Counted from the first letter of the stretch, positions 19,821 through 29,526 are shown. The stretch is 64,000 bases of DNA from Ignavibacteria bacterium (GCA_016704345.1 JADJAH010000003.1:496001-560000), one strand, 5' to 3'. Notes: generated from the sequence alone by a model not told the origin. Numbers and translations: made by a program.

Positions 19821-20212
19821 ATGAGCACTAACTCAACTTTGAAAGTAGGCCGTAGGAAAACCGCAACTGCAAGGGTGCATCTCAAGCAGGGTCGGGAAAG
19901 ATCCTTATCAACGGTAAGGAGGCCAACGTTTATTTTAAGACCGAAAACCTCTATCAGGAGGTTCTTCAACCGCTGAAGGTTACCAACACACTTGGAAACT
20001 ATGACGCCGATATTAATGTATCAGGCGGCGGGTTTACAGGTCAGGCAGGAGCGATCAAGCTCGGAATTGCAAGAGCGCTTGTTCATTACAATGAAGATCA
20101 CAGGAGTCCACTAAGAAAAGAAGGACTGATGACAAGGGATCCGAGAGCCGTGGAAAGAAAGAAATGCGGTCAGCCAAAGGCGAGGAAGAAATTCCAGTTC
20201 TCTAAGAGATAA
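19821..20212 (+). CDS. rpsI: 30S ribosomal protein S9 (one-base frame break)
   Basis: The start reads MSTNSTLKVGRRKTATARVH and the end reads GLMTRDPRAVERKKCGQPKA plus RKKFQFSKR, the classical S9 tail that reaches the P site. The two halves are in different frames. One G is missing in the run at 19890-19891; restoring it gives LKQGSGKILINGKEANVYF. The corrected length is about 130 residues, normal for S9. S9 is essential, so the defect is most likely a consensus error. It is co-directional with rplM. Confidence 0.92.
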
Positions 20213-20443
20213 TAGAGATAAAATTTTTTTTTAATCAATCATATCCTTTGATCCGGCTTTACACGTGTTCCGCAATTTGCGGAATGTTTGGCTGGAGATG
20301 ATAAGGATAGAAGAATAACAAAAGTCATACTCTTCTTCGATGATGATCAATCTGCAAAGGTTGAGTAATCAGCAAATCACTTCACATTGCTGTATCTTCA
20401 GAAGCTTGTCTGGCTTTACAAAGAACAGGAGAAAATCAATCAC

Positions 20444-21181
20444 ATGGGTACAGTACAAGTAGAAGACCTGCTTCTGGCAGGTTCGCATTTCGGACATCTT
20501 ACAAGAAGATGGGACCCGAAAATGAGGAAATATATCTTCATGGAAAGAAACGGCATTCATATCATTGATCTGAAGAAGACGCTTTCTTTGCTTGAAGAAG
20601 CCGCACATGCATTGTCCAAGATATCTGCAGAAGGGAAGAAAATTCTCTTTGTCGGCACAAAGAAACAGGCCAAGCAGATCATCAAAGATGAAGCCGAAAG
20701 ATCAAACGCTTTCTATGTTTCTGAAAGATGGCTTGGCGGGATGCTTACAAACTTCAATACCGTAAGAAAGAGCATCAAGAAGCTGACCAACATTCAGAGA
20801 ATGGAGACCGACGGTACATTCGATAAACTTGTGAAGAAAGAAAGACTCATCCTAACAAGAGAAAAGGAAAAACTTGAGAAGGTTCTTAACGGTATTGTCA
20901 ACATGACAAGACTTCCGGGTGCCATTTTCGTCGTTGATATCAGGAAAGAACATATCGCAATAAGTGAAGCAAGAAAGTTGAGCATTCCGGTTTACGCGAT
21001 TGTTGATACTAATTGCGATCCTGATCTTGTTGACTATCCGATCCCCGCAAACGATGACGCTGTAAAATCAATAGAGATCATCACAAGGGCTATTGCCGAT
21101 GCAGTGCTTCAGGGTGTTAATGAAGCAAAGATAAAAGCTGAGGATGAATCCGAAGAAATGAAAGAAAAGCTTGAGAAGTAA
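20444..21181 (+). CDS. rpsB: 30S ribosomal protein S2
   Basis: The 245-residue product matches S2 throughout: VEDLLLAGSHFGHLTRRWDP, FMERNGIHIIDLKKT, GTKKQAKQII and NTNCDPDLVDYPIPANDDA. I chose the ATG at 20444, which is preceded by AGGAG, over a TTG further upstream at 20387. The 230-base leader after rpsI contains a small hairpin (TTCCGCA...TGCGGAA near 20270-20287). It lies directly before tsf, the usual rpsB-tsf pair. Confidence 0.96.
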   Translation: MGTVQVEDLLLAGSHFGHLTRRWDPKMRKYIFMERNGIHIIDLKKTLSLLEEAAHALSKISAEGKKILFVGTKKQAKQIIKDEAERSNAFYVSERWLGGMLTNFNTVRKSIKKLTNIQRMETDGTFDKLVKKERLILTREKEKLEKVLNGIVNMTRLPGAIFVVDIRKEHIAISEARKLSIPVYAIVDTNCDPDLVDYPIPANDDAVKSIEIITRAIADAVLQGVNEAKIKAEDESEEMKEKLEK

Positions 21182-21210
21182 TTTTAAACTTTTATAATTA
21201 CACAGGACAA

Positions 21211-22074
21211 ATGGAAATTACACTTGACTTAATAAAAGAACTCAGGAACAAGACCGGTGCAGGAATCAATGACTGCAAAAAAGCACTTCAGGAAGTTGAA
21301 GGAGATCTTGAGAAAGCTGTAGAATATCTGAGAAAGAAAGGCGCCGCAATGGCCGTCAAGAGAGCAGACAAAGCCACTAACGAAGGAGCCGTAAAGCTAA
21401 AGATTTCCGATGACAAGAAATCTGGTGCTATAATAGAAGTAAATTGCGAGACAGACTTTGTATCGAAAGGAGAGGAATTTCAGAATCTCGCAGATGCAAT
21501 CGCAAATGCAGCATTTGATTTGAAAGGTGATAACGTTGATAATATTCATGCAGCTAAGGCTGCTGATGGTCTTTCAATAAAAGAAAAGATCGATGAGTTT
21601 ATGGGAAAAGTAGGCGAGAAGATTGAGCTGCGACGTGCAGATTTTGTAAATGTGCCGGACGGATTTGTTGCCGGATATGTTCACTTTGGCAGCAAACTCG
21701 GATCTCTTATAGGATTCAAAGGCACGTATTCAGATGATGCAGAGAAACTTGGAAAGAATATAGCAATGCAGGTTGTTGCAATGAATCCTTTGGCAATAAG
21801 AAGAGATGACATAGACCAGTCAGTGATTGACAAAGAGAAGGACATCTATATGACGCTTGCAAAGAATGAGAACAAGCCGGATAACATTGCACAGACAATT
21901 GTAAACAACAAAGTCGAAAGATTTTTTCAGGACAATTGTTTGCTTGAACAGGAATATATTAATGAGTCATCAAAGAGCGTGAAGAATCTGATTGAAGATT
22001 TCAATAAGTCAAACGATGCAGGTATAGATGTCGTGAAGATGATCAGATATCAGCTCGGCGGCGAAAAGAAATAA
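21211..22074 (+). CDS. tsf: Translation elongation factor Ts
   Basis: This is EF-Ts, which exchanges GDP on EF-Tu. The N-terminal UBA-like part reads LIKELRNKTGAGINDCKKAL and EKAVEYLRKKG. The core has IIEVNCETDFVSKGEEF and VAMNPLAI. The length, 287 residues, is normal for a bacterial EF-Ts with two core subdomains. It sits between rpsB and pyrH, as in many genomes. Confidence 0.96.
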   Translation: MEITLDLIKELRNKTGAGINDCKKALQEVEGDLEKAVEYLRKKGAAMAVKRADKATNEGAVKLKISDDKKSGAIIEVNCETDFVSKGEEFQNLADAIANAAFDLKGDNVDNIHAAKAADGLSIKEKIDEFMGKVGEKIELRRADFVNVPDGFVAGYVHFGSKLGSLIGFKGTYSDDAEKLGKNIAMQVVAMNPLAIRRDDIDQSVIDKEKDIYMTLAKNENKPDNIAQTIVNNKVERFFQDNCLLEQEYINESSKSVKNLIEDFNKSNDAGIDVVKMIRYQLGGEKK

Positions 22075-22090
22075 ATCACATTATATAACT

Positions 22091-22801
22091 TTGGCATCGC
22101 GGTATAGTAGAATTCTGTTAAAGCTCAGCGGGGAATCGCTGATGGGTAATCAGAGCTTCGGTATTGACTCTGATGTACTTGAGCAGATCTCAGGCGAGGT
22201 GCAAAAAGTTACAGACCTGGGAGTGGAAGTCGGTCTCGTCATAGGAGGCGGGAACATTTACCGTGGACTTTCCGCAAGCAAACAGGGAATTGACAGAGTG
22301 ACCGGAGATCAGATGGGAATGCTTGCAACAGTTATCAATTCTCTTGCAATTCAAAATTCACTGGAGAAGCGCGGAATTAATACAAGAGTCCAGTCCGCAA
22401 TTATGATGGAGGAAATCTCCGAGCCGTTTATTCTTCGCAGAGCAGTCAGACATCTTGAAAAGAAGAGAGTGGTAATTTTTTCGGCAGGCACCGGAAGCCC
22501 GTATTTTACGACGGATACAGCCGCTGCGCTTAGAGCAATTGAGATAAAGGCAGATGTTATTATTAAAGGAACCCGTGTTGACGGCGTTTATGATTCTGAT
22601 CCTGAAAAGAACAAAGATGCAGTGATGTTAAAGAAGCTGTCTTATCAGGACGTGCTTGAACAGGATCTTAGAGTAATGGATCTTACAGCCATAACGCTTT
22701 GTCAGGAAAACAATCTTCCCATCAAAGTTTATAATATGAATGAAAAGGACAATCTGCTTAAGTTAGTTAACGGCGAAGATATAGGAACACTAATCAGCTA
22801 A
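22091..22801 (+). CDS. pyrH: UMP kinase
   Basis: This is the hexameric bacterial UMP kinase that makes UDP from UMP and ATP. It belongs to the amino-acid-kinase fold: RILLKLSGESLMG, GLVIGGGNIYRGL, RVTGDQMGMLATVIN, GTGSPYFTTDTAA and DGVYDSDP. I place the start at a TTG (22091), since the conserved N-terminal strand begins five residues later and the next ATG would remove it. It follows tsf by 16 bases. Confidence 0.95.
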   Translation: MASRYSRILLKLSGESLMGNQSFGIDSDVLEQISGEVQKVTDLGVEVGLVIGGGNIYRGLSASKQGIDRVTGDQMGMLATVINSLAIQNSLEKRGINTRVQSAIMMEEISEPFILRRAVRHLEKKRVVIFSAGTGSPYFTTDTAAALRAIEIKADVIIKGTRVDGVYDSDPEKNKDAVMLKKLSYQDVLEQDLRVMDLTAITLCQENNLPIKVYNMNEKDNLLKLVNGEDIGTLIS

Positions 22802-22822
22802 AAGAAAAATCAATCAATCATC

Positions 22823-23380
22823 ATGGTTAAAGATATTCTCAAATCGACGTCCGAAAAAATGGACAAGGCAGTTGAGCATGTCAGGGCCGAGTTCATCAAG
22901 ATCAGAACGGGCAAGGCAACAACTAACCTTCTGGACGGAATAAAGGTTGACTATTTCGGAACACCTACTCCCCTCATTCAACTCGGAAATATTTCAACAC
23001 CAGACTATCACACAATTACCGTACAGGCCTGGGACAAATCTGCAATGTCTTTAATAGAACGGGCAATTCAGGGAGCGAATCTCGGACTTAATCCTTCGAA
23101 TGACGGAAACATAATCAGAATTCCGATTCCTCCGCTTAATGAGGAAAGAAGAAAAGAAATTGTTAAGCTCGTAAAGAAATTTGCAGAGGAAGGAAAGATT
23201 GCCGTGAGAAATCTCCGCAGGGATTCTATTGAACATCTGAAGAAGACTGAAAAAGATGAACACATTTCAGAAGATGACAGAAAACACGGTGAAGCTGAGG
23301 TTCAGAAACTTACAGACAAACACGTAAAAAATATTGACGATCTCCTTGCTATGAAGGAGAAAGAGATAATGGAAGTGTAA
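22823..23380 (+). CDS. frr: Ribosome recycling factor
   Basis: The 185-residue product is a standard RRF, which works with EF-G to split post-termination ribosomes. Conserved text includes EFIKIRTGKATTNLLDGIKV, DYFGTPTPLIQLGNIS, IQGANLGLNPSNDG and IPIPPLNEERRKE. It lies directly downstream of pyrH, completing the classical rpsB-tsf-pyrH-frr order. Confidence 0.97.
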   Translation: MVKDILKSTSEKMDKAVEHVRAEFIKIRTGKATTNLLDGIKVDYFGTPTPLIQLGNISTPDYHTITVQAWDKSAMSLIERAIQGANLGLNPSNDGNIIRIPIPPLNEERRKEIVKLVKKFAEEGKIAVRNLRRDSIEHLKKTEKDEHISEDDRKHGEAEVQKLTDKHVKNIDDLLAMKEKEIMEV

Positions 23381-23389
23381 GGAGTCTCA

Positions 23390-24664
23390 ATGCGGGATCT
23401 CTGGCTTGTTGTCTATAATCTGCTCGGAGTACCGGCAATGTGGTTGTTTTTCAAATTATACTCTCTGTTCAATTCAAAAGTCAGAGAAGGACTTAAAGAA
23501 AGAAGAGATCTGTTCAACGAATTGAGCAGATCTCTTTCTGCTTTTGATAACAAGAAAACGGTTGTCATTCACTCTTCCTCGCTTGGAGAATATCAGCAGT
23601 CAATTCCTTTGATGGATCAGCTTCTTAAAAAAAATTACAATGTTCTCCATTCATTCTTTTCCCCTTCCGGCTATAATAATTGCAAACTCTCAACCAAGAA
23701 TGTCGGCAAAACTTATCTTCCGCTTGATTCATTCGGAAGAAGCAAAAAATTTCTCGATGCAATAAATCCGGAGATGTTGATCTTTATGAGATATGACCTT
23801 TGGTATAATTTATTATATCACTCAAGGAAAAGGAAAATCCGGCTGGTTGTTGCCAATGCGCGATTTGATGAAAAAGACAGGACGTGGACGCTTCCAATCG
23901 TATCCTCGTTCAAAATGACAATGTACAGAATGCTTGATGATGTTTTTGTTATAGACGACTTTGATGCCGAAAATTACAAAAGAATTCTTGACGGCCATGG
24001 TCCAAGAGTCGTCAGAGCAGGGGATTCAAAATTCGAGAGAGTTTACCAGACTGCCTCCGTGAAAAATATCGATGGCATTTTCCCGGGTATTGATATGAAA
24101 AGGAAAAAGGTATTCGTAATGGGAAGTTCCTGGAAAGAGGATGAAGATGTAATTCTTCCGGCGATTGATAAAGCACTCAAATACAACGCAGATCTCCTGA
24201 CTCTGCTTGTTCCTCACGAACCAAAGCCAACCAAGATCACGGCGATAGAAAAATCTCTGGAAGATCATTTGAACATTAGATCTATTCGTCTTTCTGAAAT
24301 AGAAAATTACACTGATGAGAATCTGATCATCATTGATAAGATGGGAATTCTGTCCCGGCTATATTCTATTGCGTATCTTAGCTATGTTGGCGGAGGACTG
24401 AAAACGGGACTTCATAATATTCTTGAACCAGCTATTTTCAATATGCCTATCTTTTTTGCGAATGAAGTCAAGAATTCCGATGAAGATGAAATTCTGATAG
24501 AAAATGGGTGTGGAATAGTTGTCACGAACACAAAGCAATTTTACAGAAGATTTCGCGAACTGCTGTCAGATACAAGATTGCGGGATGAGATCGGAAGCAA
24601 ATGTAAAGAAGTATTCAGCAATTCCATAGGCATTGCCGAAAGCATTGTAAACAAAATTACGTAA
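23390..24664 (+). CDS. waaA: 3-deoxy-D-manno-octulosonic acid (Kdo) transferase
   Basis: A GT30-type enzyme that adds Kdo to lipid IVA on the inner membrane. There is an N-terminal membrane-associated stretch (LWLVVYNLLGVPAMWLFFKL) and an acceptor-side motif with the conserved Glu (SSSLGEYQQ). Family features include MRYDLWYNLLYHS, GSSWKEDEDVILPA, VPHEPKP, YVGGGLKTGLHN and LEPAIFNMPIFF. The length of 424 residues is typical. It follows frr by nine bases, so it may be read through from that operon. gmhA comes next. Confidence 0.9.
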   Translation: MRDLWLVVYNLLGVPAMWLFFKLYSLFNSKVREGLKERRDLFNELSRSLSAFDNKKTVVIHSSSLGEYQQSIPLMDQLLKKNYNVLHSFFSPSGYNNCKLSTKNVGKTYLPLDSFGRSKKFLDAINPEMLIFMRYDLWYNLLYHSRKRKIRLVVANARFDEKDRTWTLPIVSSFKMTMYRMLDDVFVIDDFDAENYKRILDGHGPRVVRAGDSKFERVYQTASVKNIDGIFPGIDMKRKKVFVMGSSWKEDEDVILPAIDKALKYNADLLTLLVPHEPKPTKITAIEKSLEDHLNIRSIRLSEIENYTDENLIIIDKMGILSRLYSIAYLSYVGGGLKTGLHNILEPAIFNMPIFFANEVKNSDEDEILIENGCGIVVTNTKQFYRRFRELLSDTRLRDEIGSKCKEVFSNSIGIAESIVNKIT

Positions 24665-24670
24665 ATCTAT

Positions 24671-25258
24671 ATGTTTGACAGAAAAGATTTTATTTTTCAA
24701 TCGCTCACGGAAAGTTCGAAGGTGAAACTGCTTGTCCTTGAGAAATGCTATGAGCCGATCATGAAGGCTGCGGACATCCTTGTAGAAGCAGTGAGGTCAG
24801 GCAAGAAGATCATGCTGGCAGGTAACGGAGGAAGCGCCGCAGACTCGCAGCACATTGCAACTGAATTTATGATCAGACTTTCTCATGACCTCAGCAGGCC
24901 GGCAATTGCTGCAATTGCGCTTACTACAGATTCTTCAAATATTACAGCAGGCGGAAATGATATCGGATTTGAAAATGTGATTGCAAGAAGCATTGAAGGG
25001 CTCGGCAACGAAGATGATGTTTTCATCTGTATATCGACAAGCGGCAACTCTCCAAACATCTTAAAGGCGGTTGAGAAAGCTCATGAGAAATCAATCAGCG
25101 TCGTAGGTTTTCTGGGCGGCAAGGGCGGCAAGCTTGCAGAGATGTGTGATGTTCCCATCATCGTGCCGTCTGAAAATACGCAGCGTATTCAAGAGAGCCA
25201 CATTACTATCGGTCACATACTCTGTGAGATCGTGGAGCGTGAGCTCTATGGCAGCTGA
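24671..25258 (+). CDS. gmhA: Sedoheptulose 7-phosphate isomerase
   Basis: A SIS-domain isomerase starting the ADP-heptose pathway for the lipopolysaccharide core. It has AGNGGSAADSQHIATEF, the GmhA signature, then TTDSSNITAGGND, ISTSGNSPNI and SHITIGHILCEIVE. The length of 195 residues fits the family. It follows waaA by six bases, linking Kdo and heptose steps. It converges on the S8 protease gene, with the two stops six bases apart and no clear terminator. Confidence 0.93.
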   Translation: MFDRKDFIFQSLTESSKVKLLVLEKCYEPIMKAADILVEAVRSGKKIMLAGNGGSAADSQHIATEFMIRLSHDLSRPAIAAIALTTDSSNITAGGNDIGFENVIARSIEGLGNEDDVFICISTSGNSPNILKAVEKAHEKSISVVGFLGGKGGKLAEMCDVPIIVPSENTQRIQESHITIGHILCEIVERELYGS

Positions 25259-25264
25259 CGAACA

Positions 25265-26992
25265 CTACTTCACTTCAATTACCGGAGAAGAAAATTTCTT
25301 TCCGTCAACATCAACTGCATTGAAATAATATCTTATACCAAGATTATTGTTGCGTCCGTTAATGATGGCTGAATACTCTCCACTGTTATTTAAATCCAAA
25401 TTACCCGCCGGAGTCATTTCAATAGTATTGATAGTTCTGCCATCATCAATACTATAATTGAAGGTAACTGAAGACTTATCTATTGATTTGTTCGAAGCAA
25501 CTTTGGCGCTGACCTTCAAACTTCCATTTTCCGAACTGAACATTGCAGTATTGCTCCATGCCGGTCCGTGATACAGAAGTGCATCATAAGCGTTGACGAT
25601 TCCCCATCCAAGAACATTGTCCGGATTGCCTGACATGCTGGCTGTATTCCTCAAAGCTTCCCTTACCTGAAGAGGCGTCAGCTCGGGATGCGCTGATAGT
25701 ATAAGCGCACATATTCCCGCTGTTATGGGTGTTGAGAATGATGTACCTGATGTGTATTCATAGGTTGAATCATTGCCCGCTACTTCCTTAACTACGGCAG
25801 CATACACCATAACTCCCGGAGCAGAAACATCTGGCTTGGTTCTGCCGTCTTTTGTGGGACCGTTAGATGTAAAGTTTGCCGGCTTGCCGTTCGGTGTAAC
25901 AGCGCCGACAGAAATTATCGAATCGGCATCTGCCGCCGAACCAAGAGAAGGTGTCTGCGTCTGAAAATAATTTCCCATTGCCTGGCAAACGACAATTCCA
26001 AGGCGCGCACATCTTGATGCCGCAAATGTTGTTATTGCTGTCTTGCCGTCGTAATCATCATAGCTGTATGAGTTCTCAGAATATGGAGAGTCATATTGCT
26101 TATAGATCAGCGAGCTTGTGATCACATCAGCTCCCTTAGCCTCGGCCCACTCTGCAGCTTCAAGCCAAAAGTCTTCTTCCATAGGAGTTTCAGTGGGAAC
26201 ATACTCTGTTTTTGCAAGCAATAAGTCTGAGTCGTAAGCCGGGCTCACAAGTTTACCTTCTTTATATCCGCTCATAGTTGAGATCACTGCCGTACCGTGT
26301 TGCCCTTGTCTTCTCTCATCTTCGTAAACCTGATTCTTTTCATAGTGTGTCCTGTCATCTTCATTTATAAAATCATATTCACCAACAACACTCAGATCTC
26401 TGAGTGCCTCATGATTTCTCCAGTCAAATCCATCATCAAAGCTTGCTATTAGCACTCCCTTTCCTGTTATCCCAAGCTCATGAACTTTTGGAACATTAAC
26501 CAACTCCATTTGCTTAGTGGAGTTTCCATAATCGTGAATGCTACCGGATTCATCAACCGGCTCAGATTCAATTTGTTGTCTGTAAAGTTTTTGGACAGTT
26601 CCAACCTTCCTCACAAAACCTAGTGCTTTTATCTTTTCAAACTGTGCCTGAGTAAGATACGCACTTACTCCATTGAGCCACTTTGATTCTGCGATGATCT
26701 TGACTCCAAGACTCTTGACATCATCCACGTATGCTTTACTTACCGGAATATCTGAATAGTCGAGAAGCTTGTCTTTAGGAAGGACTTTCATCCTTCGTGC
26801 CAAAGCTTTATCGGATATAGTTTCTATGGCAATCTTATATGCTGCGCTAAATTCCGTCATGTCTGCTTCAGGCTTGAATTCACCTTTGTCAGTAAACAGT
26901 ATCCAATACTTTGTATCGGCAGATTCCTGGGCAAAGACTGTGGGTGCAATGAAAAGAATCAGTATGAAAAATGTTGCTGTGGCTTTGAGCAT
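25265..26992 (-). CDS. Subtilisin-like (S8) secreted serine protease without T9SS tail
   Basis: The product of about 575 residues begins with a signal peptide (MLKATATFFILILFIAPTVFAQ). I prefer this ATG (26990-26992) to an upstream TTG at 27046, which would lie in the preceding terminator. A propeptide-like region is followed by the triad motifs ASFDDGFDWRNHEAL (Asp), GQHGTAVISTMSG (His) and GTSFSTPITAGICALIL (Ser). It ends with a small beta domain (FNAVDVDGKKFSSPVIEVK). Unlike the first S8 protease, it has no NYPNPFNP domain, so it is probably periplasmic or exported by another route. Confidence 0.92.
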   Translation of the reverse strand: MLKATATFFILILFIAPTVFAQESADTKYWILFTDKGEFKPEADMTEFSAAYKIAIETISDKALARRMKVLPKDKLLDYSDIPVSKAYVDDVKSLGVKIIAESKWLNGVSAYLTQAQFEKIKALGFVRKVGTVQKLYRQQIESEPVDESGSIHDYGNSTKQMELVNVPKVHELGITGKGVLIASFDDGFDWRNHEALRDLSVVGEYDFINEDDRTHYEKNQVYEDERRQGQHGTAVISTMSGYKEGKLVSPAYDSDLLLAKTEYVPTETPMEEDFWLEAAEWAEAKGADVITSSLIYKQYDSPYSENSYSYDDYDGKTAITTFAASRCARLGIVVCQAMGNYFQTQTPSLGSAADADSIISVGAVTPNGKPANFTSNGPTKDGRTKPDVSAPGVMVYAAVVKEVAGNDSTYEYTSGTSFSTPITAGICALILSAHPELTPLQVREALRNTASMSGNPDNVLGWGIVNAYDALLYHGPAWSNTAMFSSENGSLKVSAKVASNKSIDKSSVTFNYSIDDGRTINTIEMTPAGNLDLNNSGEYSAIINGRNNNLGIRYYFNAVDVDGKKFSSPVIEVK

Positions 26993-27011
26993 GTCTGTTT
27001 CAGATTTATAT

Positions 27012-27040
27012 AAAAAAGGGAATAAAGAATCTTTATCCCC
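27012..27040 (-). terminator. Terminator after the E2 gene
   Basis: On the minus strand GGGATAAAG and CTTTATTCCC pair around ATT, followed by TTTTTT. It lies between the E2 stop and the start of the S8 protease gene. Confidence 0.8.
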
Positions 27041-27072
27041 CTTCAATATCTTTATTTGAAAAATTTATGAAA

Positions 27073-28425
27073 TCAATTGTAGTTGTTGAGATAATGCGCA
27101 ATCCGCATTATAAAATTCCCTCCGAGCGCTCCATCAACAAGCCTGTGGTCGAACGACAACGTAATAAACATTGTCTTTCTCGGTACTATGAAGTCACCAT
27201 CAGGTGTCTCAAGCACTACGGGCCGCTTCTTGATTGCGCCGAGTCCGAGAATTGCAACTTGCGGCTGATTAATGATTGGGATTCCGATATCATTTCCGAA
27301 CACTCCAAAATTTGTTATAGAGAATGTTCCGCCCTGTATCTCGTTAAGCGTAAGCTTCTTTACCCTTGCCCTCCTTGCAAGATCATTGAGGCTTCTTGCT
27401 ATGCCTATAAGATTCATTCCGTCCGCGTTGTGGATGACCGGTACTATCAGTCCTCCATTATCCATTGCAACAGCGATACCGAGATTTATTGTATTTCTCG
27501 TTACTGCTTTGTAAGGAACAACAGAATCGTCGATGATTGAATTGACAAGCGGGAAGTCCTTCAGAGCTTTAACTACAGCTTCGCAGATGAAAGGCATGTA
27601 AGTTAGCTTGAATCCCTCTTTCTGCTCAAATTCATCTTTCAAGGCAAGCCTGACTTTGTCCACATTTGTAAGATCGCATTCCGCCATCGCCTGAACATGT
27701 GGCGATACTTTTTTAGAAAGGATCATGTGCTCAGCCATCTTTTGCCTAACATTGTCAAACTCCATCACAGACAAGCCCTGTTGGTCATAGTCAATTTTTT
27801 GTTTAGGAATCTCAACCTGTTTGGCAGGAGCCGAAGTCTTGGCGGGTTCTACTCTTGGAACTTGTATCGTCTCTACAGGCTGAGCTTTGGCAGGTGGTGC
27901 AGCAGTCCTGTTGTTAAGATAATTCAGTATGTCCTTTTTGGAAACTCTTCCTTCAACTCCTGTGCCTTGAATTCTCTCAAGCTCACTGAAACCTATTCCT
28001 TCTTTTCGTGCGATGTTCAGAACGAGCGGGGAGTAGAATCTGTCACTGCCGGCAGAAGCTGTTTCTTCAACAGGTGTAACAGTTGCTGCGGGAGCTGATT
28101 CCGTAATGGGTTTTGCTTCAGCAATCGGCTCAGGCTTTGAAGCAGGCACCGGTTCAGCAGCTTTTTCTACAGGAGTTGCAGACTCGCCGTTTGAACTCAA
28201 TTTTGCAATGACTTTACCTACTTCAACTACATCTCCTTCTTTATACAAGAGTTCTGAAACTGTTCCGGCTTCAGGTGAAGGAACTTCTGTATCAACTTTA
28301 TCTGTCGAGATCTCAAGTATCGTTTCATCTACTTCAACCTTGTCTCCCGGTTTCTTATGCCATTTCAGAATAGTGCCTTCCATTATGGATTCACCCATCT
28401 TCGGCATTACAATGTCCACACTCAT
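27073..28425 (-). CDS. 2-oxoacid dehydrogenase complex E2 (dihydrolipoamide acyltransferase)
   Basis: The E2 core enzyme of a 2-oxoacid dehydrogenase complex, moving acyl groups from lipoyl arms to CoA. Lipoyl domain at residues 2-78 with the modified Lys43 (EISTDKVDTEV). Ala/Pro-rich linker. Peripheral-subunit binding domain at about 135-172 (SPLVLNIARKEGI, GTGVEGRVSKKDIL). A second linker, then the catalytic domain with SFDHRLVDGALGGNF (catalytic His and Asp). Only one lipoyl domain is present, as in succinyl- or branched-chain-type E2. The acyl specificity cannot be told, and E1/E3 genes are not adjacent. AGGAG precedes the ATG. It follows prs by 84 bases. Confidence 0.92.
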   Translation of the reverse strand: MSVDIVMPKMGESIMEGTILKWHKKPGDKVEVDETILEISTDKVDTEVPSPEAGTVSELLYKEGDVVEVGKVIAKLSSNGESATPVEKAAEPVPASKPEPIAEAKPITESAPAATVTPVEETASAGSDRFYSPLVLNIARKEGIGFSELERIQGTGVEGRVSKKDILNYLNNRTAAPPAKAQPVETIQVPRVEPAKTSAPAKQVEIPKQKIDYDQQGLSVMEFDNVRQKMAEHMILSKKVSPHVQAMAECDLTNVDKVRLALKDEFEQKEGFKLTYMPFICEAVVKALKDFPLVNSIIDDSVVPYKAVTRNTINLGIAVAMDNGGLIVPVIHNADGMNLIGIARSLNDLARRARVKKLTLNEIQGGTFSITNFGVFGNDIGIPIINQPQVAILGLGAIKKRPVVLETPDGDFIVPRKTMFITLSFDHRLVDGALGGNFIMRIAHYLNNYN

Positions 28426-28509
28426 TTAAAACTTTTCTCCTGTTTTATTATTATTTAGCGATAAAATATCAATACAAAGGCATGCTTTCAATCCATTACA
28501 TTATAAACT

Positions 28510-29448
28510 CTATGCTTTGTCAACATCAAACAACGAACTGATTGAAAGATTCTTGTTTGTCCTGCTTATGGATTCTGCAAAAATGCTTGAAACAGACAAC
28601 ACTTCTATCCTCGGTGATGAATATGTCAGAGGCAGAGTGTCAGAAACATAGAGCTTCTTCAGTGCGCTTTCGTTTATTTTCTTAAGCGACTCGCCTGAGA
28701 ATACAGCGTGTGTGCACGCCCCGTAAATTTCCTTTGCTCCTTTTGCCTTTAAAGCGTTAACAGCCTGCACGAATGTTCCTCCCGTATCAATCAGATCATC
28801 AATTATCAGAATGTTCTTTCCTTTCGCTTCGCCGATAATATTCATCACTTCTGCAACATTCGGTCTCGGCCGGCGTTTGTCAATTACTATGAGCTCTGCA
28901 TGAAGTCGCTTCGCATAAGCCCGCGCCATTTTAATCCCGCCAACATCCGGTGAAGCTACAGCAAGGTTCGGGATCTTAGAACGCCTGAACTTTTTCATAA
29001 ACACTGCCGACCCATAAAGGTGATCAACCGGTATATCGAAGAATCCCTGTATCTGAGAAGCGTGGAGATCCATTGTTATGACTCTGTCTGCCCCGGCTTT
29101 GGTGATAAGATTAGCAACAAGTTTTGCCGTGATCGAAACTCTCGGCTGATCCTTTCTGTCCTGCCTTGCATATCCAAAGTATGGAATTACCGCAGTGACT
29201 CTGTCTGCAGAAGCCCGTTTCGCCGCATCAATCATGATCAGCAATTCCATGATATTATCAGAGGGAGGCATTGTTGACTGCACGATGAATACATCACAGC
29301 CGCGGATGTTTTCATTATACTTAATCCAAAGTTCGCCGTCTGAGAAAGTTCTGATTGTGCAATTGCCAAGCTTGATGCGGAGCTTTCTTGCTATCTCTTC
29401 GCCTAAATAGTTGGAGAATCTGCCTGCAAAGATTTTCAGGTCTGACAT
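28510..29448 (-). CDS. prs: Ribose-phosphate pyrophosphokinase (PRPP synthetase)
   Basis: It makes PRPP from ribose 5-phosphate and ATP for nucleotide and amino-acid synthesis. Motifs: FSDGELWIKYNENIRG, PYFGYARQDRKDQPRVSIT, TMDLHASQIQGFF and the PRPP loop ILIIDDLIDTGGTF. The length of 312 residues is normal for class I enzymes, and the frame is intact. It may be transcribed with the E2 gene downstream. Confidence 0.96.
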   Translation of the reverse strand: MSDLKIFAGRFSNYLGEEIARKLRIKLGNCTIRTFSDGELWIKYNENIRGCDVFIVQSTMPPSDNIMELLIMIDAAKRASADRVTAVIPYFGYARQDRKDQPRVSITAKLVANLITKAGADRVITMDLHASQIQGFFDIPVDHLYGSAVFMKKFRRSKIPNLAVASPDVGGIKMARAYAKRLHAELIVIDKRRPRPNVAEVMNIIGEAKGKNILIIDDLIDTGGTFVQAVNALKAKGAKEIYGACTHAVFSGESLKKINESALKKLYVSDTLPLTYSSPRIEVLSVSSIFAESISRTNKNLSISSLFDVDKA

Positions 29449-29526
29449 CGGGAATAATTAAAGTAGCGTTTGAGGTAAGGCAAATTATGAAAATAGGATG
29501 TATTATTCAATTTATAACTTATAAAG

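Noticed and set aside
20213..20443. Structured S2 autoregulatory leader before rpsB
   Set aside because: Only one short hairpin is visible and it does not resemble a leader I can recognise.
27043..27046. Upstream TTG start for the second S8 protease
   Set aside because: It lies before the E2 terminator hairpin, while the ATG at 26990-26992 begins a clean signal peptide.
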